Shown here piece by piece: positions 6,819-12,674 of a DNA stretch of 14,903 bases. The DNA is taken from contig QEUY01000013.1 of NCBI GenBank assembly GCA_003577365.1, forward strand, positions 1-14,903. Direction: 5' to 3'. Each line of letters starts with the position of its first letter. The stretch's first letter is position 1. The notes beneath the pieces were generated by a model. The model was not told where the DNA came from. It did no database searches and saw nothing but the letters and a program-made list of their open reading frames with translations. Position numbers and translations under genes: made by a program. The DNA comes from Chloroflexota bacterium (lineage in GTDB: Bacteria > Chloroflexota > Anaerolineae > Caldilineales > Caldilineaceae).

Positions 6819-7216
6819 GCTGTCCCCGCTACATACATGCTGCCCACGGCGAAGGTCATGAGCACAAACACAAACGACAGCGCAGTGACCAGGACGGCGC
6901 GGCGGCTCTTGCTCACGCTATCGGTGCCGGGGAACCAATAGAAGAGCGAGACAAAGCCGAGCGGCGCGAGGCCGCCGACATAGTGGATATAGAGCTGCAA
7001 GGGGCCAAGCCCTTGGTCGAGCAGCTTGACGCCGATCAGGGCCTGCACCATCAGCGCGATTTGAAAGAGGATAAAGAGCGCATGGACGCCGCGCGAGAAA
7101 GGCCATTTGCGCCATGCAGCACGGCCCGTCGCCACCAGCGCCAGCAAACCGGCAATCAGGACTAACGTGCCGGTGACCAGGTGGACGGTAGGCGAGACAA
7201 AGATCGCATCAATCAT
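6815..7216 (-). CDS. four-helix integral membrane protein with intramembrane histidines
   Basis: The 133-residue product has four predicted membrane helices, about 12-30, 43-63, 73-95 and 106-128. Histidines sit at or near the start of three of them: H12 ('PTVHLV'), H45 ('GVHALF') and H78 ('YIHYVGG'). H12 and H78 should lie on the same membrane face, which would suit haem or metal ligation, though this is speculative. ATG 7214-7216 is preferred over the in-frame TTG next to it; CGGAG (GGAG at 7223-7226) lies six bases upstream. It is coupled to the small two-helix protein by the GTGA overlap and is divergent from the response regulator gene. No family name is recalled with confidence. Confidence 0.7.
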   Translation of the reverse strand: MIDAIFVSPTVHLVTGTLVLIAGLLALVATGRAAWRKWPFSRGVHALFILFQIALMVQALIGVKLLDQGLGPLQLYIHYVGGLAPLGFVSLFYWFPGTDSVSKSRRAVLVTALSFVFVLMTFAVGSMYVAGTA

Positions 7217-7227
7217 CAAACACTCCG

Positions 7228-7252
7228 TTCATTGTGTGGGTTCATTATGTGG
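7228..7252. repeat. imperfect 12-bp direct repeat in the leader of the membrane-protein gene
   Basis: TTCATTGTGTGG (7228-7239) and TTCATTATGTGG (7241-7252) differ at one base and are spaced 13 bases start to start. They lie just upstream of the ribosome site of the minus-strand membrane gene and could be an operator or a chance duplication. Confidence 0.45.
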
Positions 7253-7276
7253 CCCATGCAACAGGGTTTTGTCATA

Positions 7277-7316
7277 GCGGCGCGGGGGCCTGGGCCATCG
7301 AACGCCCCCGCGCCGC
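7277..7316. repeat. perfect 13-bp inverted repeat, with a further copy of its arm at 7431-7444
   Basis: GCGGCGCGGGGGC (7277-7289) and its exact complement (7304-7316) enclose a 14-base loop; a ten-base palindrome AACAATTGTT follows at 7317-7326. The 14-mer CGGCGCGGGGGCCT of the left arm (7278-7291) returns exactly as a direct repeat at 7431-7444, just before the response regulator promoter. As RNA this would be a very stable hairpin in either direction, but no U-tract follows on either strand, so a classical terminator is not supported. Its place between two divergent genes suggests protein binding or an insulating role. Confidence 0.6.
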
Positions 7317-7353
7317 AACAATTGTTAGTCTGACGGGAGCGGGTTGCGGCGCG

Positions 7354-7416
7354 ATGAAGGTTGTATGAAGGTTTGATGACGAAATCGCGATGACGAAATC
7401 GCGATGACGAAATCGC
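7354..7416. repeat. direct-repeat array upstream of the response regulator
   Basis: ATGAAGGTT occurs at 7354-7362 and again at 7365-7373, an 11-base period, and ATGA recurs at 7376. From there GATGACGAAATCGC is repeated three times without change (7375-7388, 7389-7402, 7403-7416), a 14-base period. OmpR/PhoB-family regulators usually bind direct repeats with a period near 11 bases, so this array is a candidate autoregulatory site for the regulator encoded just downstream. The repeats are seen directly; the binding is inferred. Confidence 0.65.
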
Positions 7417-7457
7417 CAATGACAGACCATCGGCGCGGGGGCCTCGGCGCACAGACT

Positions 7458-7486
7458 TTCGGCGTACAAGCTATCGGCGGTATACT
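7458..7486 (+). promoter_or_regulatory. promoter giving a likely leaderless mRNA for the response regulator
   Basis: TATACT at 7481-7486 ends only seven bases before the ATG at 7494, so initiation would fall at or right beside the start codon. The region 17 bases upstream (TTCGGC, 7458-7463) is a weak -35. There is no purine-rich ribosome site between 7470 and 7493, which fits a leaderless start. Confidence 0.5.
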
Positions 7487-7493
7487 GGGCTTT

Positions 7494-8183
7494 ATGCAAC
7501 AGCGAATCCTAGTGGTGGACGACGAAGCGGCGGTGCGGACTGCGGTTCAGGCCTATTTGGAGCGCGAAGGCTACATAGTGCAGACGGCAGCCGACGGGCC
7601 GGCGGCGCTGGCCGCGGCGCGCCCGTTCCGCCCGGAGTTAGTGATCCTCGACATTATGCTGCCGCAGTTGGACGGCTTGGCGGTGCTGCGCGATCTGCGC
7701 CGCGATTCAGAAGTCTATGTGCTGATGCTCACAGCCAAGGCGGGCGAAATTGACAAGGTCGTCGGGCTGGAGATGGGCGCGGACGACTATTTGACCAAGC
7801 CATTCAGCCCGCGTGAACTGGTTTCGCGTGCCAAGGCGATCTTGCGCCGCGGGCGAGGTGCGCCCGCAGGGGACGCACCATTGACCTTTGGCCGTCTGCG
7901 TATCGAGCCGGACGCGAGGCGGGTTTGGAAGGCGGAGACAGAGATCGAGTTGACGCCGATCGAATATGATCTGCTGTATGTCCTGGCGCGCCATGCAGGG
8001 GTGGTGTTGAGCCGCAGCCAACTGATCGAGCAGGTGTGGGGCTATGACTATTTTGGCGATGAGCGGGTGATCGACGTGCATATGCGGCGCATCCGGCGCA
8101 AGATCGAGGACGATGCCGATAACCCTGCGCTGATCGTGACTGTGCGCGGTGCGGGCTATCGTTTTGATGGGGAGGCTGGATGA
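7494..8183 (+). CDS. OmpR/PhoB-family response regulator
   Basis: The 229-residue product has an N-terminal receiver domain (1-118) and a C-terminal winged-helix DNA-binding domain (about 128-225). The receiver shows the acidic pair D9/D10, the phospho-acceptor D53 in 'VILDIMLP', T80 and K102 in 'TKPFSPREL'. The effector domain shows 'LTPIEYDLLYVLARHAG' (153-169), the recognition region 'VIDVHMRRIRRKI' (192-204) and 'TVRGAGYRF' (216-224), as in OmpR. ATG 7494 is chosen since homologues begin right before 'ILVVDDE'; the frame stays open upstream to 7404, but those codons run through the repeat array. The kinase gene starts in the ATGA overlap at 8180-8183. It acts as a phosphorylation-controlled transcription factor, target unknown. 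Confidence 0.93.
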   Translation: MQQRILVVDDEAAVRTAVQAYLEREGYIVQTAADGPAALAAARPFRPELVILDIMLPQLDGLAVLRDLRRDSEVYVLMLTAKAGEIDKVVGLEMGADDYLTKPFSPRELVSRAKAILRRGRGAPAGDAPLTFGRLRIEPDARRVWKAETEIELTPIEYDLLYVLARHAGVVLSRSQLIEQVWGYDYFGDERVIDVHMRRIRRKIEDDADNPALIVTVRGAGYRFDGEAG

Positions 8184-9184
8184 GGGGGCTGCTCACGTTT
8201 TATCGCCGGATTGAGTGGCTGCATCTCTTTTCGTATGTGGTCATCATCTTGGTGGAACTGCTGATCTTGCGCAGCATCGGCGGTACGCCCGAAGCCAATG
8301 TGATCCGTTATGTGGTCTTTGTCGGCGTGGTGTTGGGCAGCCTGCTCTTGATCCGCCAGCAGATCATCCAGCCGATCCAGGCGATGCAACAGGCGAGCCT
8401 GCACATTGCGGCAGGCAACTATCACGAGCGGCTGCCGCACTATAACAACGTCGAATTGAACGAACTGGCGCAGGCGTTTAACCAGATGGCGGCCACGATC
8501 GCGGCCACGGAACAGCGGCGCGTGGAGCTGATCGGCAATGTGGCGCATGAGCTGCGCACGCCGCTCACCAACATCCGCGCTACGATGGAGGGGCTGGTAG
8601 ACGGGGTGCTGCAGCCGGACCAGGGGACCTTTCTCAGCGTGCAGCATGAGGTGAGCCGGCTGCAGCGGCTGGTCTTCCAGTTGGAGGAGCTTTCGCTGGC
8701 CGAGAGCGGCCAAGTGCCGCTGAGAAAACAGCGGGTAGACCTGCGCTTGTTGATCCGGGAGGTGGGGGGACGTTTGGCGGCGCAGTATGAGGATAAGGGC
8801 GTGCAACTGGTCTATGACTTTGCGCCGGATCTGCCGATGCTGCAGGTGGACCCAGATCGCATCACGCAGGTGCTGATCAATCTGTTGGGCAATGCGCTGC
8901 AGGCGACGCCCCCGGAAGGCGAGGTACATGTCCGGGTGGAGCATGAAGGGTCAGACGTCATAGTACGCATCCGCGACACCGGGATCGGCATCCCGCCGGA
9001 GGAGTTGACGCGCATCTTTGAGCGATTTTACCGGGTCGATAAGTCGCGCGCACGCAGCAGCGGGGGCTATGGGATCGGGCTGACGATCGCCCGCCACTTT
9101 GCCCTGGCGCATGGCGGCAGGCTGTGGGCTGAGAGCCAAGGGCTGGGCCACGGCGCGACTTTGATCCTGGCGCTTCCGCTCTAG
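8180..9184 (+). CDS. membrane sensor histidine kinase (HAMP-HisKA-HATPase_c)
   Basis: The 334-residue kinase has membrane helices at about 13-30 and 43-58, joined by a loop of only a dozen residues, then a HAMP domain (about 59-112), a HisKA domain with H123 in 'NVAHELRTPLTNIR', and a HATPase domain. The latter shows the N box 'LINLLGNAL' (232-240), G1 'DTGIGIP' (266-272), F box 'FERFYR' (280-285) and G2 'GGYGIGL' (295-301). ATG 8180 overlaps the TGA of the regulator gene (ATGA) and has GGGGAGG just before it, so the two are coupled and form a cognate pair. The very short outer loop means that it has no periplasmic sensor domain and probably senses through the membrane or a partner protein. 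The downstream lipoprotein is a possible partner or target. Confidence 0.93.
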   Translation: MRGLLTFYRRIEWLHLFSYVVIILVELLILRSIGGTPEANVIRYVVFVGVVLGSLLLIRQQIIQPIQAMQQASLHIAAGNYHERLPHYNNVELNELAQAFNQMAATIAATEQRRVELIGNVAHELRTPLTNIRATMEGLVDGVLQPDQGTFLSVQHEVSRLQRLVFQLEELSLAESGQVPLRKQRVDLRLLIREVGGRLAAQYEDKGVQLVYDFAPDLPMLQVDPDRITQVLINLLGNALQATPPEGEVHVRVEHEGSDVIVRIRDTGIGIPPEELTRIFERFYRVDKSRARSSGGYGIGLTIARHFALAHGGRLWAESQGLGHGATLILALPL

Positions 9185-9258
9185 GCTCCAGCGCGTGCCT
9201 GGATGCTGCCGCTCTGGGGGGAGTGCGCGAGCGGGCAAAGCCCCAGTTGCGGCGCTCT

Positions 9259-9287
9259 TTGCGTCTGATCGGCAGATCGGGTAGTAT
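9259..9287 (+). promoter_or_regulatory. possible promoter for the PT-linker lipoprotein
   Basis: TTGCGT (9259-9264) and TAGTAT (9282-9287) lie 17 bases apart in the 149-base gap after the kinase. The -35 keeps TTG only and the -10 matches at 4 of 6. Transcription would begin near 9294, 40 bases before the lipoprotein start. Confidence 0.4.
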
Positions 9288-9333
9288 GGACGGCTGGTAA
9301 ACCTGAACGCTTCTAGCGAGGGGCAGCACAACT

Positions 9334-10116
9334 TTGGGACAGCGCTATCGCCCGCGTGGCTCAGAGGGCGTACTATCGACCGAACCGGTCTCTAGGCGGC
9401 TGCGATTCCGGCCAACGGCTTGGGTCTTGGTGGTGGCCACGGCGGCGTGGACAACTGCCGGGTGTAGCCTGTTTGGGGGGGAGCAGCCCACGCGCACCCC
9501 GGTGCCGACCTTTACGCCGACGCCGGTGGGGGTGGCGGTGGATGCGCCGCCGACAAATACGCCTGCACCGCAGCAGAACTTGACCCCGGTGGTCACGATC
9601 GAGCCACCCACCCCGACCGAGACGCCCACCCCGCTGCCGCCGACGGCGACCGCAACCGCTACGCCGCAGCCGACGCAAACTTCGACCCCCACAGCCAGCC
9701 CAGAGCCGACCGCCACGCCGACACCCAGCCCCACGCCGAGCTATGTGTTTGAACTGGAAGAGGCGGACAAGTATCCCACCGAGTCGCTGGCGCCGAATGT
9801 GGTGCGCGTCTTTTTATACGTCTATTCCGACCAGGCGTTTGCCCTAGAAGGGTACTCGCTGCGGGTGACGCATAATGGCGCGGATCTGCCGGTGGACCAG
9901 GTGTCGAGCGGCGGGCTGCCCGACGTGACGCGCACCGAACCGGGGCCCTATTCGCGCTTTACGAATATGAATGTGATCTTTGTGGAGGCGCAGGCCGGCA
10001 GTTGGGTGGTGCAGTTGGTGGATGCCGGAGGCACGCCGGTGGGGCCGCCTGCGGAGTTTGAGTTGACGGCGGACGAGGAAACGCGCGAGCTGTATGTGCG
10101 CTATCGGCAGCAGTAG
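9334..10116 (+). CDS. secreted lipoprotein with Pro/Thr linker and C-terminal beta domain
   Basis: The 260-residue product has a long basic N-region, a hydrophobic segment (about 29-40, 'AWVLVVATAAWT') and a lipobox 'TAGC' with the lipidated Cys at 44. Residues 51-136 form a low-complexity linker of Thr-Pro and Ala-Thr repeats; residues 137-260 are a beta-rich domain ('SYVFELEEADKYP' to 'ELYVRYRQQ') that could be Ig-like. The start is TTG 9334, with GAGGGG at 9318-9323; no ATG or GTG lies in the frame before the hydrophobic segment, so the start is less certain than the rest. The protein should be anchored to the outer face of the membrane, with the linker spanning the wall. It follows the two-component pair by 149 bases on the same strand. 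The C-terminal domain is not matched to a named family. Confidence 0.8.
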   Translation: MGQRYRPRGSEGVLSTEPVSRRLRFRPTAWVLVVATAAWTTAGCSLFGGEQPTRTPVPTFTPTPVGVAVDAPPTNTPAPQQNLTPVVTIEPPTPTETPTPLPPTATATATPQPTQTSTPTASPEPTATPTPSPTPSYVFELEEADKYPTESLAPNVVRVFLYVYSDQAFALEGYSLRVTHNGADLPVDQVSSGGLPDVTRTEPGPYSRFTNMNVIFVEAQAGSWVVQLVDAGGTPVGPPAEFELTADEETRELYVRYRQQ

Positions 10117-10119
10117 GCG

Positions 10120-10137
10120 TGCGCCCCAGGGGGCGCA
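10120..10137. other. 8-bp hairpin directly after the lipoprotein stop codon
   Basis: TGCGCCCC (10120-10127) and GGGGCGCA (10130-10137) are exact complements around two bases, three bases after the TAG. It precedes the main terminator and may protect the 3' end or help termination. Confidence 0.4.
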
Positions 10138-10145
10138 GGCAAACG

Positions 10146-10184
10146 AAAGGGCGGAGGCGGACCCCAGGTCTACCTCCGCCCTTT
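10146..10184. terminator. bidirectional rho-independent terminator
   Basis: AAAGGGCGGAGG (10146-10157) pairs perfectly with CCTCCGCCCTTT (10173-10184), a 12-bp stem with a 15-base loop. A TTTT run (10182-10185) follows on the plus strand and an A-rich flank gives U's on the minus strand, so it can end both the lipoprotein transcript and the convergent SH3-protein transcript. Confidence 0.8.
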
Positions 10185-10213
10185 TATTGTTGGGCGCCCT
10201 TTTATTGTTGGGC
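10178..10213. repeat. exact tandem 18-bp duplication containing the terminator tail
   Basis: GCCCTTTTATTGTTGGGC occurs twice without change at 10178-10195 and 10196-10213. Each copy has complementary ends (GCCC/GGGC). The first copy holds the right arm and T-run of the terminator, so the duplication supplies a second T-run and possibly a backup signal. Confidence 0.75.
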
Positions 10214-10242
10214 ACTCTTGTGTTGCAGAGGCCGGAATTCGT

Positions 10243-11961
10243 CTATTGCCAGACGAGCCGCCAGGAGTTGTCGGCGTCGGGTTCAAAGCGCAGCCAGAGC
10301 GTCAGCGATTGATCTGCCTCGATATGCAGCGAGGCGTTGCCGGAAAGCCCACTCCACGGGCTGCTGGCGCTGAAATCGACCTGGCCGGGGAAGACGACGA
10401 TGGCAACGGATTCGCCTGGCGCAAGGTCGAACTCGCTCGGCCCTTCGTTGGGGCGATAGCGCTGGTCGAGGGTGAAGCGCATCTCATGCTGGAATCCGTT
10501 GTTCACAAGCAGGAGCGCCTGTCCAGCCGGGACGACAGGCTGGTCGGGTGCAGCCGGCGTGGCCTCCGCGGCTGCGTCGGGCGCAGTCTCGACCGTCTGT
10601 GAATCGGGGCTAGACGCATCGACCGCGGGCGGTTCAGCGACCGGCGCCGGTTCGGGGGTGGGCGGGGGCGCCGGGGCCTCGACGATGGGCAGCCCCATGA
10701 GGTCGCCGTCGCAGGTGATGAAACTGGGGCTGGCGGTGATCCAGCCGTTGCCGGCCACTGCCGGGATCACGGTGAGCCACTCGCCATCCACGCTGCGGCC
10801 ATTGACGACCACGCTGGCCGGTTGATCGCCGCTGCGGACTTTGTCGATGATCTCGTAGTACAGCCCTGGGCCGCTGCGGACGTTGAGCGTGGGGACCAAG
10901 AGACGGCAGGTCAACTGGCCCGCCAGCGGCGCGGGGGCCGCGGTCTCCGCGGGCGCAGCGGCCTGGCTCTGCCCCGCGGCGGTGGCCTCTGGCGTGGGCG
11001 TGACCTCGACGCCGGCGACGATGGGGCGCAGGTCCAAGGTCGTGATCTGGCTGTTTGGCTCGGCGCCCGCAGTGTTGACCGCGACCATGGCGTAGTAGAT
11101 GCCGGCGTCGAGCGTTTTGGGCGCCCATTCGCAGACAGTTTGGCCGGACAGCGTGAGGCAACTGCGCACATAGAGAATGGCGGGGACGCCCGACGCTACC
11201 GGGAATTCGCGCACTGTCGTCGGCGCGATGTCAAAGGTTTCGTTTTTATACACGACCTGCTCGGTCTGGCCGGAGCGGTTCTGGACCCAGACCTGGTCGG
11301 TCGGGGGAGTGCCCGCTTGGCGCAGGAGGAGGCGCGCCTGGACGACCGGGTCGGGTGCGTTGTAGATCTCGTAGAAGCCGTCGAGGGTGATCAGATAGGG
11401 GTCCCAGAAGCAGGTTGCCTGATTTTCGGGCGCGGCGGCATCGCAGTTGTAGAGGTTCAGGACGCTGCTGGCGCGCGGCAACTCCAGACCGAGCGACCGG
11501 CCCGCGGCCAGATCGTAGGTAACCCCCTCGACAAAAAAGCGCGCGTTGTTGTCGCTGCGGTTGGCGATGATCGTGCCTTCCAGTGGCCCCGCGGCCTGCT
11601 CCGTTGCCGTCACCGGCGCGCCGGCGCTCACGGTGATCGCGGCGCCCGCCGTCGGGGCGGCGGTTGTGGTGATGCTGGCCGTGGCGGCGGACGAGGTCAC
11701 CGTGGGCGCCGGGAGCAAGGTTGGAACCGAGGTCGCGGTCGGCAGTGGGGGCGGCGTTTGTGTCGGCTGGGGGGGGACGGTCGGCGTCGCAGTGGCCGCG
11801 GCGCTGGCCGGCGTGCCGAGCTGCCCGATCTGGGCCAATTCGCCGGCCAGGAGGCCGGTGCTTGCACGATCTTCGGGTGCGGCGTAGGCCGGCGGGGCGG
11901 CGATGGCGGCTGCGAGAACCGTGACGAAGATCAATATCAAGATACGAAACAATCGATCCAT
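10243..11961 (-). CDS. secreted multidomain protein with SH3b domain and repeated beta modules
   Basis: The 572-residue product has a Sec signal peptide (hydrophobic core about 5-22, probable cleavage after 'AYA' 25-27) and a Pro/Thr/Ala linker (about 55-125). Two related modules follow, about 127-202 and 223-297; each opens with a strand ending in 'NRS' and has a Cys pair (C173/C184 and C268/C277) followed by 'W-x-P' and a Gly-aromatic strand. A bacterial SH3 domain spans about 351-418 ('LVPTLNVRSGPGLYYEII', then 'GEWLTVIP' and 'GWITASPSF'). After a second linker (428-475) comes a third beta module (480-560) without cysteines. ATG 11959-11961 has only a weak AGGA upstream. It should act outside the cell, perhaps on the wall or as an adhesin. 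The exact function is unknown. It ends at the bidirectional terminator. Confidence 0.85.
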   Translation of the reverse strand: MDRLFRILILIFVTVLAAAIAAPPAYAAPEDRASTGLLAGELAQIGQLGTPASAAATATPTVPPQPTQTPPPLPTATSVPTLLPAPTVTSSAATASITTTAAPTAGAAITVSAGAPVTATEQAAGPLEGTIIANRSDNNARFFVEGVTYDLAAGRSLGLELPRASSVLNLYNCDAAAPENQATCFWDPYLITLDGFYEIYNAPDPVVQARLLLRQAGTPPTDQVWVQNRSGQTEQVVYKNETFDIAPTTVREFPVASGVPAILYVRSCLTLSGQTVCEWAPKTLDAGIYYAMVAVNTAGAEPNSQITTLDLRPIVAGVEVTPTPEATAAGQSQAAAPAETAAPAPLAGQLTCRLLVPTLNVRSGPGLYYEIIDKVRSGDQPASVVVNGRSVDGEWLTVIPAVAGNGWITASPSFITCDGDLMGLPIVEAPAPPPTPEPAPVAEPPAVDASSPDSQTVETAPDAAAEATPAAPDQPVVPAGQALLLVNNGFQHEMRFTLDQRYRPNEGPSEFDLAPGESVAIVVFPGQVDFSASSPWSGLSGNASLHIEADQSLTLWLRFEPDADNSWRLVWQ

Positions 11962-12028
11962 GAAATTACCATCCTAGAATACTGCGGCGTGCGGTCGCCC
12001 TCAGGGGTGGGCTGCGCGCCGAGTACTG

Positions 12029-12057
12029 TTGTGAGCGACCCTGGAGCCTGATATCAT
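12029..12057 (+). promoter_or_regulatory. candidate plus-strand promoter in the gene-free region
   Basis: TTGTGA (12029-12034) is followed after 17 bases by TATCAT (12052-12057), matching consensus at 4 and 5 of 6. Initiation would be near 12064. No conventional gene lies on this strand downstream, so it would drive an RNA or a very short peptide. Confidence 0.4.
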
Positions 12058-12076
12058 GCACCAATATCATGTACCA
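12051..12076. repeat. tandem 13-bp repeat over the candidate promoter -10
   Basis: ATATCATGCACCA (12051-12063) and ATATCATGTACCA (12064-12076) are adjacent and differ at one base. The first copy includes the plus-strand -10, the second lies on the expected start site. It may also be an upstream site for the divergent SH3-protein gene on the minus strand. Confidence 0.5.
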
Positions 12077-12311
12077 AGGAGCAACCTGTGGCCGGTGCAA
12101 GGCCATGGTAACTGGACCGCGACCTTGCAGATACTCTATGCACGGCCACCACAGGCGATCTTACACCACAACCGGTGTAGATGCTAACTTGATTCACCTA
12201 CTTCCGGAGTACGTTTCGACTACGGATGTCGAGTGACCAACGATCATACGTTGCGAGATGTTCCAAGGGTGCGCTTGCGGTCAGCGCTGCCGGAATTTGC
12301 CAGGGCAAATT
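12064..12311 (+). ncRNA. candidate structured RNA, no known family recognised
   Basis: This part of the 426-base gene-free gap (11962-12387) has a GC content near half, against about two thirds around it, and carries no long ORF on either strand. Stems that can be read off are: an outer CCTGTGG (12085-12091) with CCACAGG (12149-12155) enclosing TGCAAGG (12096-12102) with CCTTGCA (12123-12129); TACACC/GGTGTA at 12162-12179; TCGAC/GTCGA at 12216-12232; CAACG/CGTTG at 12238-12253; GCGCT/AGCGC at 12271-12287; and AATTTGCC/GGCAAATT at 12294-12311. The first and last are the strong ones; five-base stems are common by chance. A plus-strand promoter lies right upstream. An AAGGAG-6-GTG start at 12088 would give a seven-residue peptide. 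No signature of tRNA, tmRNA, SRP RNA, RNase P RNA or a familiar riboswitch was found. It may instead be the minus-strand leader of the SH3-protein gene. Confidence 0.3.
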
Positions 12312-12334
12312 GGCACGGACAAAGCACAAAACAA

Positions 12335-12360
12335 AGACGCAGCGGGCGTCCACTGCGTCT
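12335..12360 (-). terminator. rho-independent terminator of rpmG
   Basis: On the minus strand AGACGCAG and CTGCGTCT (12353-12360 and 12335-12342 on the plus strand) form an eight-base stem with a ten-base loop, followed by a T-rich run (complement of 12323-12334). It starts 28 bases after the rpmG stop. Confidence 0.75.
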
Positions 12361-12387
12361 CGTAGCTGCTAGGTTAGGGTCGAGCGC

Positions 12388-12549
<162 letters not shown>

Positions 12550-12591
12550 TTTTCATCTCCTTGCCAGACGGTACAATCGCCATTTTTGTGC

Positions 12592-12620
12592 ATTATAGTG
12601 CATGTGTTCTGTAAACCCAA
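12592..12620 (-). promoter_or_regulatory. promoter of rpmG
   Basis: Minus-strand TATAAT, a perfect -10 (12592-12597), lies 17 bases after TTGGGT (12615-12620). Initiation near 12585 gives a leader of about 36 bases with the AAGGAG site. This separates rpmG from the mtnP operon upstream. Confidence 0.7.
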
Positions 12621-12674
12621 ATGCGGGAGGGGGCAGAATACTCTCAGGCCGAGATGCAGGTGGGCGAGAGCGCA

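Noticed and set aside
7277..7316. Rho-independent terminator
   Set aside because: The hairpin is strong, but no T-run follows on either strand and it lies between divergent genes.
7375..7416. CRISPR-like repeat array
   Set aside because: The 14-base units are directly adjacent with no spacers and there are no cas genes.
7404..7493. N-terminal extension of the response regulator from ATG 7404
   Set aside because: The extension is translated from the repeat array, has no ribosome site, and receiver domains normally begin just before ILVVDDE.
10822..12051. 409-codon plus-strand ORF opposite the SH3 protein
   Set aside because: The minus strand has a signal peptide, SH3 motif and Cys-pair modules. 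The plus-strand product is Gly/Arg-rich low complexity, as antisense shadows are.
12085..12155. tRNA gene suggested by a 7-bp terminal stem enclosing 71 bases
   Set aside because: There is no TTCRANY T-loop, no D-loop pattern and no anticodon stem in the right place, so the resemblance ends with the stem length.
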